Positions 1 through 5,442 of a stretch of 5,459 nucleotides of DNA are shown one piece after another (position 1 is the stretch's first letter; the number at the start of each line of letters is the position of its first letter). The position numbers were made by a program, and so were the translations under genes. The stretch spans positions 1 to 5,459 of the forward strand of contig JAUXBD010000134.1 in NCBI GenBank assembly GCA_030619585.1, written 5' to 3'. The DNA is from Desulfobacteraceae bacterium (GTDB lineage Bacteria; Desulfobacterota; Desulfobacteria; Desulfobacterales; SURF-7). The notes under the pieces are model-generated. The model had not been told where the DNA came from and searched no databases. It saw nothing but the letters and a program-made list of their open reading frames with translations.

Positions 1-28
1 ATCTTTTAACTAATTTATTCAAAATCGA

Positions 29-46
29 CAAGAAAAAACGTTCTTG
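29..46. repeat. Inverted repeat overlapping the putative -35 element
   Basis: CAAGAA (29-34) and TTCTTG (41-46) are perfect inverted arms separated by six bases. The right arm overlaps the predicted -35 hexamer TTGATA at 44-49, the usual place for a repressor operator. The arms are short and there is only one copy, so chance is a real possibility. No regulator gene is visible in the window. Confidence 0.25.
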
Positions 47-72
47 ATATTAACCGGGAGTATGGTTATGTT
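44..72 (+). promoter_or_regulatory. Putative sigma70 promoter of the fmdB-like gene
   Basis: TTGATA at 44-49 is one mismatch from the -35 consensus. After a 17-base spacer, TATGTT at 67-72 is a fair -10 element (4 of 6). A perfect TATAAT also occurs at 80-85 but has no recognisable -35 at the right distance, so it could be an alternative -10. Either would place transcription start shortly before the ATG at 108. AT-rich DNA produces such matches by chance, so this is a candidate only. Confidence 0.4.
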
Positions 73-107
73 ACTTTATTATAATTAATAGAATTAAGGA
101 TTATATC

Positions 108-320
108 ATGCCAATTTTTGAATTTGAATGTAAAAAATGTAACCATCAGTTTGAACAACTGTTCTTGTCTTCAGATAAAGATCTCCCGGAATGTCCCAAG
201 TGCAAGGCAAAAAATGCCCGGAAACTTATCTCTGCCGGGAGTGTCAGACCCAACGGAATTCCCACAGGCGCAGGAGGGTTCAAGCCCCCGGCATGCGGCG
301 GAGCACCTTCAGGCGGTTGA
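108..320 (+). CDS. FmdB-family zinc ribbon protein
   Basis: This is a small cytoplasmic protein of 70 residues with the N-terminal zinc ribbon typical of the FmdB/CxxC_CxxC_SSSS family. It opens MPIFEFECKKC. Two CxxC knuckles are visible, C8-x2-C11 and C29-x2-C32, which should bind one zinc ion. The motif is followed by KLIS and then a Gly/Pro-rich tail (about residues 44-70) with an extra cysteine at 63, as is common in the family. The start is well supported: ATG 108 follows AAGGA at 96-100 with seven bases between. FmdB proteins are often called putative regulatory proteins because of an old link to formamidase/amidase operons, but the molecular role is unproven and no amidase gene is nearby. 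The family call is firm; the function is not known. Confidence 0.88.
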   Translation: MPIFEFECKKCNHQFEQLFLSSDKDLPECPKCKAKNARKLISAGSVRPNGIPTGAGGFKPPACGGAPSGG

Positions 321-427
321 GGGGCATAAGATTTCCTCAGGTAGAGGAACTATTCACAGTTTTCAGGCCAAGGCAGAAGGCAATTACAAACAGGCAACGG
401 AGACAAAAAGATGCCGGAGATAAAAAC
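321..427 (+). other. Intergenic stretch with one short hairpin
   Basis: These 107 bases lie between the zinc ribbon gene and the small membrane protein. A perfect six-pair hairpin, TTCCTC-AGGTA-GAGGAA, sits at 333-349 and has no U-tract after it, so it is not an intrinsic terminator. The reading frame of the downstream small gene is open through this stretch, back to an ATG at 191. The peptide it would encode is very rich in Arg and Gln and looks like a shadow. I recognise no riboswitch or known small RNA here. Confidence 0.3.
416..420 (+). promoter_or_regulatory. Shine-Dalgarno that sets the start at 428
   Basis: GGAGA lies seven bases before ATG 428. It favours a 49-residue product over the longer open frame that reaches back to ATG 191 inside the zinc ribbon gene. 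Confidence 0.6.
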
Positions 428-577
428 ATGAAGGATAATCCCTATTTTTACTGGGTGCTGTGCACGGACATAATTATCATCGTTGGGGTCATTACATATA
501 TTGTCCGTGACCAACTGGCAAAAAAACGTGAAAAAAGTAACCTTGGATCAACAGATGAGCATGATATTAAGACCTGA
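428..577 (+). CDS. Small single-pass membrane protein, unknown function
   Basis: This is a 49-residue protein that I do not recognise. Residues about 7-26 form one hydrophobic segment (FYWVLCTD, then IIIIVGVITYIV), long enough to cross the membrane, with a buried Asp at position 14. A basic cluster follows directly (R27, K32, K33, R34, K36), which by the positive-inside rule puts the C-terminus in the cytoplasm. The last ten residues are polar. The start at 428 is chosen because of GGAGA at 416-420; the frame is also open upstream, but that part looks like a shadow of the zinc ribbon gene. The gene lies on the same strand as the zinc ribbon gene, 107 bases behind it, and may be co-transcribed. 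The good SD, clean hydrophobic segment and charge pattern argue for a real gene; its small size leaves some doubt. Confidence 0.6.
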   Translation: MKDNPYFYWVLCTDIIIIVGVITYIVRDQLAKKREKSNLGSTDEHDIKT

Positions 578-609
578 TAGAGCTCAACAATATCCGGGTC
601 AAAAATTTT
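571..609 (+). terminator. Weak intrinsic terminator-like hairpin
   Basis: GACCTG (571-576) pairs with CGGGTC (595-600), including one G-U pair. The stem extends by ATA (577-579) with TAT (591-593) past a bulged C594, leaving an 11-base loop. It is followed by AAAAATTTT (601-609), a short and late U-tract. It overlaps the stop codon of the small membrane protein gene (575-577). Position and shape fit the end of a transcription unit, but the U-tract is poor. Confidence 0.3.
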
Positions 610-671
610 GTATATGATTCCTTAAATAAAACAAATTGAACAATTAAACCTAATCAAACAAATATGTAGAT
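578..671. other. AT-rich intergenic region
   Basis: No gene is seen here. Apart from the terminator-like hairpin at its left edge, it holds the 12-base dyad AATTG-AA-CAATT at 634-645. TTGAAC at 636-641 could serve as a -35, but there is no convincing -10 about 17 bases on. A promoter for the downstream genes may lie here, but I cannot point to one with confidence. Confidence 0.3.
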
Positions 672-938
672 ATGTCCCAGAAAAGCAGCAAGTATATTTT
701 AAGTTTTAAAGAGAAACTTTTTTTAAAGTTCGGGACCCCTTTTATCGCCCTGTTTGTCAAGTTGATGTGTATATCATACCGGCTTGTGGCGTGCGGGAAT
801 GAAAAGGAGGCTAAAGAGGCGTGTGAACAAATAAGGCTTGACCTTGAACTAAAGTTGAACGAAATGACAGACCAATGTGACACCCGGTGGGGTGACAAGC
901 CTTTTGGCAAACCCGGATTTGACCTTCCAAAAGTTTAA
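672..938 (+). pseudogene. Internally deleted DUF374 acyltransferase-like remnant
   Basis: The 88-residue product looks like the two ends of a DUF374 (lysophospholipid acyltransferase-like) protein joined together. Residues about 1-38 resemble the N-terminal amphipathic/membrane-anchor part, with basic start MSQKSSKYILSFKEK and hydrophobic FIALFVKLMCISYRL. Residues about 45-88 resemble the family's C-terminal helix and tail, with EACEQIRLDLELKLNEMTD, a CDTRWG segment and GFDLP near the end. Intact members are roughly 200-230 residues, with a central catalytic domain carrying an HxxxxD motif; no such motif is present here. The apparent junction falls near residues 38-43 (about 783-800) and keeps the frame, so it is not a simple frameshift. 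ATG 672 has no good SD; an in-frame stop at 651-653 rules out a longer 5' end. If intact, the protein would acylate a lipid or lipid A precursor at the inner membrane; this version should be inactive. The alternative, a genuine small membrane protein, is less likely. The family match is from memory. Confidence 0.55.
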
Positions 939-942
939 AACC

Positions 943-3132
943 ATGCTTACCGATCTTTCCGGCCAGATTGAAAGAATTACCTATACAGATGAAGAGAGCG
1001 GTTTTACCATTGCAAGGGTAAAGGTTTATGGTCGACGAGATCTTGTGACAATTACCGGCAGCATTATGACGCCTGCCCCTGGCGAAATTCTTAAGATGCA
1101 AGGGGAATGGGTAAACCATCCAAACTTCGGAGAGCAGTTTAAAGTTGTCCATTACAGCACATCGGTTCCAGCCACGGTCTTTGGAATCGAAAAGTACCTG
1201 GGCTCAGGTCTTGTTAAAGGGATCGGCCCTGTTATGGCCAAGCGGATTGTTAAAAAGTTCGGCAAAAAGACCCTGGATGTGATTGAAGAGGATATCGGGC
1301 AGCTCACGCAAGTTGCGGGGATTGGAAAAAAACGGATAGGGATGATAGAAGCTGCCTGGGAGGAGCAAAAAGAGATCAGGAATGTTATGCTCTTTTTGCA
1401 GACCCATGGTGTCGGTTCAGGGTATGCAACCAAGATATTCAAGGAGTACAAAAGCCGGTCAATTGAAGTTGTGAGGGGAAACCCGTACAGGCTGGCAACG
1501 GATATCTTTGGAATCGGTTTTGTGACAGCAGACAATATTGCCCAAAAGCTTGGGTTTTCAAAAGATTCCCAAGTAAGGGTTGAAGCCGGCATTATCTATA
1601 CTTTGCACAAGCTTTCAGATGAGGGGCATGTTTATTATCCCTATGAACCGCTTCTGGAAAAATGCGGGGAGATCCTCCAGGTGGAAAGGGATGTTATTGT
1701 TGAAGCCCTGAGAGCTATTGCAGTTGAAAAAAAGGTTGTCATTCAAGACCTGAATGAAAATTTTGATGAATTTAAGGAGAACAACAAGGCTGTTTTTCTT
1801 TCAAAGTTTCATGTTTGTGAAACAGGCATCTCTTTCAGGTTAAAACGGCTTGGGTCATCCGCAAAGTCCACCCGTCCCATTGATCCTGATAAGGCTATTA
1901 GCTGGGTGCAGGGGAAGCTTGATATCAACCTGGCTGAAAAACAGGAAGATGCCATAAGGGCTGCAATCAATAGCAAAGTTATGGTAATTACCGGTGGGCC
2001 CGGCACAGGAAAAACCACAATAATAAATGGTGTTTTAAAAATCTTTTTACGTCTTGGCGTTAATATAATGCTTGCCGCTCCAACAGGAAGGGCGGCTAAA
2101 AGGATGCATGAGGCTTGCGGCCATGAGGCTAAAACTATTCACAGGATGCTTTCCTTTTCCTATGCAGACATGGGGTTTAAGCACAACGAAAAAAATCCCC
2201 TTGGGTGTGACCTTCTTATAGTTGATGAAGCGTCCATGATAGACACTGTCCTTATGCACCATCTTTTAAAGGCTGTTCCGGTCCATGCCACATTCATTCT
2301 TGTTGGCGATGTGAATCAGCTGCCGTCTGTTGGTACGGGGAATGTTCTAAATGATATAATCAACTCAAACTGTGTTCCTGTTGTTAGGCTAAAGGATATC
2401 TTTCGCCAGGCCAGGCAAAGCCAAATTATAGTAAATGCCCACAAGATCAACATGGGAGAGTTTCCTCTGTATGAAAATGCGGAAAAAAAAGGAACAGATC
2501 AAGACAGCGATTTTTATTTTATTGAGCAGGAGGAACCGGAAAAAGTTATGAACACAATAGTCAAACTGGCCGTTCATAGGATCCCGGAGCGGTTCGGCTT
2601 TGACCCTGTTGATGATATCCAGGTGTTAACACCCATGCATAAAGGCATTGTGGGCGCGGGAAACCTTAATACGGAACTGCAAAAAGCGCTTAATCCGGGA
2701 GAGGTAGGTGTAATGCGGGGGGGAAGGGGGTTTAAGGTTGGTGACAAGGTGATGCAGATAAAGAACAATTATGACAAGGATGTGTTTAACGGTGATATCG
2801 GCAGGATCACCAATATCCATCAGGACAACCAGGATGTGACAATCAGTTTTGATCAAAAAAAGGTTGTGTATGATTTTAGCGATCTTGATGAAATTATTCT
2901 TGCCTATGCGATTTCAATACACAAATCACAGGGCAGCGAATATCCTGTGGTGGTTATCCCGATTCTTATTCAGCATTATATACTTTTGCAGAGAAATCTT
3001 ATATATACAGGTGTTACAAGGGGAAGAAAACTGGTGGTCATAGTGGGCACAAAAAAAGCCATGGCCATTGGCATAAGAAACAACGAAACAAAGAGGAGAT
3101 ATACATTTTTAAAACAGAGACTGGCATCTTAA
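943..3132 (+). CDS. recD2: RecD2-family ATP-dependent DNA helicase (RecD/TraA type, SF1B)
   Basis: This 729-residue helicase belongs to the RecD2/YrrC group, cytoplasmic 5'-3' DNA helicases linked to repair and replication-fork maintenance that act without RecBC. An N-terminal domain (about 5-75, starting LSGQIERITY) is followed by helix-hairpin-helix-type DNA-binding segments near 86-107, 121-139 and 176-204. The helicase motifs come in order: Walker A GGPGTGKTT at 351-359 (K357), motif Ia APTGRAAKRM at 379-388, Walker B VDEAS at 427-431, motif III GDVNQLPSVG at 455-464, motif IV region DIFRQARQS at 485-493, GDKVMQIKNNYD with VFNGDIG at 600-620, and motif VI HKSQGSEYP at 660-668 with YTGVTRGR at 688-695 (R693). 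All key residues are present and length is normal. ATG 943 is chosen because the family homology starts at once; the frame opens at GTG 877, but those 22 codons overlap the upstream gene's tail. No clear SD precedes 943, and the upstream stop ends four bases earlier, suggesting translational coupling. The next gene follows after 15 bases. Confidence 0.95.
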   Translation: MLTDLSGQIERITYTDEESGFTIARVKVYGRRDLVTITGSIMTPAPGEILKMQGEWVNHPNFGEQFKVVHYSTSVPATVFGIEKYLGSGLVKGIGPVMAKRIVKKFGKKTLDVIEEDIGQLTQVAGIGKKRIGMIEAAWEEQKEIRNVMLFLQTHGVGSGYATKIFKEYKSRSIEVVRGNPYRLATDIFGIGFVTADNIAQKLGFSKDSQVRVEAGIIYTLHKLSDEGHVYYPYEPLLEKCGEILQVERDVIVEALRAIAVEKKVVIQDLNENFDEFKENNKAVFLSKFHVCETGISFRLKRLGSSAKSTRPIDPDKAISWVQGKLDINLAEKQEDAIRAAINSKVMVITGGPGTGKTTIINGVLKIFLRLGVNIMLAAPTGRAAKRMHEACGHEAKTIHRMLSFSYADMGFKHNEKNPLGCDLLIVDEASMIDTVLMHHLLKAVPVHATFILVGDVNQLPSVGTGNVLNDIINSNCVPVVRLKDIFRQARQSQIIVNAHKINMGEFPLYENAEKKGTDQDSDFYFIEQEEPEKVMNTIVKLAVHRIPERFGFDPVDDIQVLTPMHKGIVGAGNLNTELQKALNPGEVGVMRGGRGFKVGDKVMQIKNNYDKDVFNGDIGRITNIHQDNQDVTISFDQKKVVYDFSDLDEIILAYAISIHKSQGSEYPVVVIPILIQHYILLQRNLIYTGVTRGRKLVVIVGTKKAMAIGIRNNETKRRYTFLKQRLAS

Positions 3133-3147
3133 ACAAATGGACATATT

Positions 3148-4593
3148 ATGATATTTAAAAATCAACAGGAGTTTATAAAAAAGCTGGAATCTTTAGGTGA
3201 ATTAAAGAGGATTTCGGTGGAAGTTGATCCAGAGCTTGAGATCACCGAGATCACGGACAGGGTGAGCAAGGATGGTGGACCGGCGCTTTTTTTTGAAAAT
3301 GTAAAAGGATCGCCTTTTCCGCTTTTTATCAACGGGTTTGGAAGCTACAAACGTATGGAGATGGCCCTTAACTGCAGCTCTTTTGATGATATTGCCGCAA
3401 GGATTGAAAACCACCTGAAGATAAAGCCGCCGGAAAATATTAAGGACAAGATAAAAACCCTTTTTTTATTAAAAGAGATCGCAGGGTATACTCCTAAAAA
3501 GGTCAAGCGCGGGCCGTGTCAGGAAAGGGTGCTTGAGTCAGACGGTTCTCTTCTTGATATGCTGCCCATCTTGACAACATGGCCCAATGACGGGGGGCCT
3601 TTTATAACACTTCCCATAGTTATTACTAAAGATCCGGAAAACAATATTCAAAATGTTGGTATGTACAGGATGCATAAGTATGACAACAAAACCACAGGCA
3701 TGCACTGGCAATATAACAAAGACGGCGCAAGGCATTTTGATAAATACAAGAACCAAGGCAAAAGAATGGATGTGGCAGTGGCCCTGGGCGGCACACCTGC
3801 TGTAACATACTCTGCCACCGCACCCCTTCCCCCTGATATCGGTGAGTTTATGTTTGCGGGTTTTATCAATAAACGACCCGTTGAGCTGGTAAAAGCAAAA
3901 ACAGTGGATCTTTTTGTCCCGGCTGAGTCGGATTTTATTTTGGAAGGGTATGTTGATCCTGATGAAGCCAGGATTGAGGGGCCCTTTGGCGATCACACAG
4001 GGTTTTATTCTCCTGCAGACAGATACCCGGTATTTCATGTTACCTGTATAACATGCAGAAAAGATGCTGTTTATCCCACCACCATTGTGGGAAAACCCCC
4101 CATGGAAGACTGCTTTATGGCAAAGGCAACAGAGAAGATATTTCTTCCCCTGATAAAGATGCTTGTGCCAGAGGTCGTGGATATGGAGCTTCCCATGGAG
4201 GGGGTGTTTCACAACTGTGCTTTGATTTCCATTGACAAACAGTTTCCCGGCCAGGCCAAAAAAGTGATAAATATCCTATGGGGGCTTGGCCAGATCTCCT
4301 CAACAAAATTTATTGCCGTGTTTGACAAGGATATAGATCTCACCGATTCCGCCACGGTTGTCTGGAAGCTTCTCAATAACGTGGACCCCAAAAGAGATCT
4401 GCTGATCTCTGAAGGGCCCCTTGATGCTTTGGACCACTCCGCACCCTATCCCAACTTTGGAGGGAAAATGGGCATTGATGCCACAAGAAAAACAGTTGAA
4501 GAGGGGATGGGCAGAAGTTGGCCCGAGGAGATATCCATGACCGATGAAATAAAGCAGAAAGTGGAAAAAAGGTGGAAAGAGTATGGATTTTAA
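3148..4593 (+). CDS. mqnL: UbiD-family prenyl-FMN-dependent decarboxylase, probably menaquinone (futalosine pathway)
   Basis: This 481-residue cytoplasmic enzyme belongs to the UbiD family, which removes aromatic carboxyl groups using prenylated FMN and a divalent metal. The expected landmarks are present: NVGMYR at 169-174 (R174), E233 in the DIGEFMFAG segment, and EGPFGDHTG at 277-285. The last gives E277 and D282, which with R174 form the catalytic R-E-D/E set. Length is close to E. coli UbiD (about 497). Because the next gene is a UbiA type of the MqnP kind, the likely substrate is the prenylated 1,4-dihydroxy-6-naphthoate of the futalosine menaquinone route; this is inferred from context. 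Ubiquinone synthesis or a catabolic UbiD cannot be excluded by sequence alone. Oddity: residue 190 is Asn (codon AAC) in MHWQYNKDGARHF, where I expect the metal-ligand His. ATG 3148 has only a weak SD (TGGA at 3138-3141). The gene lies 15 bases after recD2 and overlaps the next gene by 11 bases. Confidence 0.9.
   Translation: MIFKNQQEFIKKLESLGELKRISVEVDPELEITEITDRVSKDGGPALFFENVKGSPFPLFINGFGSYKRMEMALNCSSFDDIAARIENHLKIKPPENIKDKIKTLFLLKEIAGYTPKKVKRGPCQERVLESDGSLLDMLPILTTWPNDGGPFITLPIVITKDPENNIQNVGMYRMHKYDNKTTGMHWQYNKDGARHFDKYKNQGKRMDVAVALGGTPAVTYSATAPLPPDIGEFMFAGFINKRPVELVKAKTVDLFVPAESDFILEGYVDPDEARIEGPFGDHTGFYSPADRYPVFHVTCITCRKDAVYPTTIVGKPPMEDCFMAKATEKIFLPLIKMLVPEVVDMELPMEGVFHNCALISIDKQFPGQAKKVINILWGLGQISSTKFIAVFDKDIDLTDSATVVWKLLNNVDPKRDLLISEGPLDALDHSAPYPNFGGKMGIDATRKTVEEGMGRSWPEEISMTDEIKQKVEKRWKEYGF
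4570..4576 (+). promoter_or_regulatory. Shine-Dalgarno of the prenyltransferase gene inside the decarboxylase gene
   Basis: AGGTGGA lies within the last codons of the upstream decarboxylase gene, six bases before ATG 4583. It supports this start and, with the 11-base gene overlap, coupled translation of decarboxylase and prenyltransferase. Confidence 0.65.
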
Positions 4594-5425
4594 AACTTTC
4601 TCCAAGCTCATCATGATAGAGCAAACACTTTTTGCACTTCCTTTTGCTTTAATCGGGGTGCTCTTTGCCGGTGGCGGGGATTTTTTCACATGGTCATGGG
4701 TTATTGTGGCTCTTGCCGCAGCCAGGACAGCAGGCATGTCGTTTAACCGGGTGATTGATGCAAATATAGATGCAAAAAATCCCCGCACACAAGACCGTCT
4801 TATCCCGAAAGGTGAAGTAACCCCTTTGGCAGCTTGGATGGCAGGAGCGATAGCATCACTTTTTCTTGTTTTTGCGTCATTTATGCTAAACAGACTATGC
4901 TTTTATCTCTCTTTTCCTGCTGTGTTCATGCTTTTTACCTACTCCTATTTTAAACGGTTTTCCGCATCATCCCACTTTTATCTTGGATTTGTGGAAGCAA
5001 CGGCTCCCATAGGAGGATATCTGGCTGCTGCAGGTGAGTTTACCCGGGTTCCGTTTATTCTCGGATTTGCAATAATGACCTGGATTGCCGGTCTTGATAT
5101 TGTCTATGCACTTCAGGATATGGAGTTTGATTCAAAAGAGAGTCTTCACTCAATACCTGCAAAGTTCGGGAAGAAAAAGTCCCTTGTGTTTTCCACCATA
5201 TGTTACATGGCCTCCATCAACGCCATGGTATGGGCAGGCCTGTTGACCGGTTTGGGTGTTTTTTACTGGATCGCAATTACCCTAATAGGAGTAATATTTG
5301 TCTATCAGCAGAAACTTGCGAGAAGCAAAGATATTGGACCTGCAATAAAGATGTTTTTCAAGGTCAACAGGTATATATCCCCCATACTTTTTTTCGGGGC
5401 TCTTTTGGATATAGTACTTGGATAG
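4583..5425 (+). CDS. mqnP: UbiA-family prenyltransferase, probably menaquinone (futalosine pathway)
   Basis: This 280-residue polytopic inner-membrane protein belongs to the UbiA superfamily, which attaches a polyprenyl chain to an aromatic ring. Both Asp-rich Mg-diphosphate sites are seen: N55-x3-D59-x3-D63 in NRVIDANIDAKNPRT, and D172-x6-D179-x3-D183 in DIVYALQDMEFD. Hydrophobic segments near 14-30, 36-50, 84-102, 105-122, 132-150, 155-175, 201-219, 223-242 and 264-279 fit the nine-helix UbiA fold. The AKNPRT and LHSIPAKFG signatures look like the 'UbiA-other'/MqnP branch rather than E. coli UbiA (NDYADRKFD) or MenA. The expected reaction is prenylation of 1,4-dihydroxy-6-naphthoate, followed by decarboxylation by the product of the overlapping upstream gene. 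Start ATG 4583 has a good SD at 4570-4576 and lies 11 bases inside the upstream gene. Family is certain; the menaquinone role rests on subfamily resemblance and context, since no mqnA-E gene lies in the window. Confidence 0.9.
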   Translation: MDFKTFSKLIMIEQTLFALPFALIGVLFAGGGDFFTWSWVIVALAAARTAGMSFNRVIDANIDAKNPRTQDRLIPKGEVTPLAAWMAGAIASLFLVFASFMLNRLCFYLSFPAVFMLFTYSYFKRFSASSHFYLGFVEATAPIGGYLAAAGEFTRVPFILGFAIMTWIAGLDIVYALQDMEFDSKESLHSIPAKFGKKKSLVFSTICYMASINAMVWAGLLTGLGVFYWIAITLIGVIFVYQQKLARSKDIGPAIKMFFKVNRYISPILFFGALLDIVLG

Positions 5426-5436
5426 CTATCCGGATA
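5420..5436. repeat. Nested palindromes at the mqnP stop codon
   Basis: GGATAGCTATCC (5420-5431) is a perfect 12-base palindrome that includes the prenyltransferase stop codon TAG (5423-5425). The overlapping TATCCGGATA (5427-5436) is a perfect 10-base palindrome. The final GGATA includes the GGA that probably serves as SD for the next start at 5443. No U-tract follows, so it is not a terminator. Confidence 0.4.
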
Positions 5437-5442
5437 AATAAA

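Noticed and set aside
118..423. 101-codon open frame overlapping the zinc ribbon gene
   Set aside because: It is out of frame with the clear FmdB homology, has no recognisable domain, and looks like a shadow.
191..427. 5' part of a 128-codon open frame ending at 577
   Set aside because: The peptide is Arg/Gln-rich and largely overlaps the zinc ribbon gene in another frame; the SD at 416-420 points to ATG 428 as the true start.
636..671. Promoter for the remnant and recD2 using TTGAAC at 636-641 as -35
   Set aside because: No good -10 is found 16-18 bases downstream; in such AT-rich sequence the match is not convincing.
802..810. Strong SD-like AAAAGGAGG
   Set aside because: It lies within codons for Lys-Glu-Ala of the remnant. 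The GTG codons at 821 and 823 run into stops at once, so it serves no visible start.
877..942. N-terminal extension of the helicase from GTG 877
   Set aside because: The 22 codons overlap the tail of the upstream DUF374-like frame, carry no SD, and do not resemble RecD2 starts, whereas homology begins at once after ATG 943.
2717..2730. G-rich run (seven G, AA, five G) as a possible G-quadruplex
   Set aside because: It encodes an ordinary Arg/Gly stretch of the helicase (residues 592-596), and there are not four well-spaced G-tracts of three or more. It is at most a slippage-prone spot, and the frame is intact.
3538..4212. 224-codon open frame on the minus strand
   Set aside because: It lies wholly antisense to the decarboxylase gene, is rich in His, Cys, Lys and Phe without a known domain, and is explained by the codon pattern of the sense gene.
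4300..4788. 162-codon open frame on the minus strand
   Set aside because: It is antisense across the decarboxylase/prenyltransferase overlap, both of which are secure genes; no domain or independent SD was seen.
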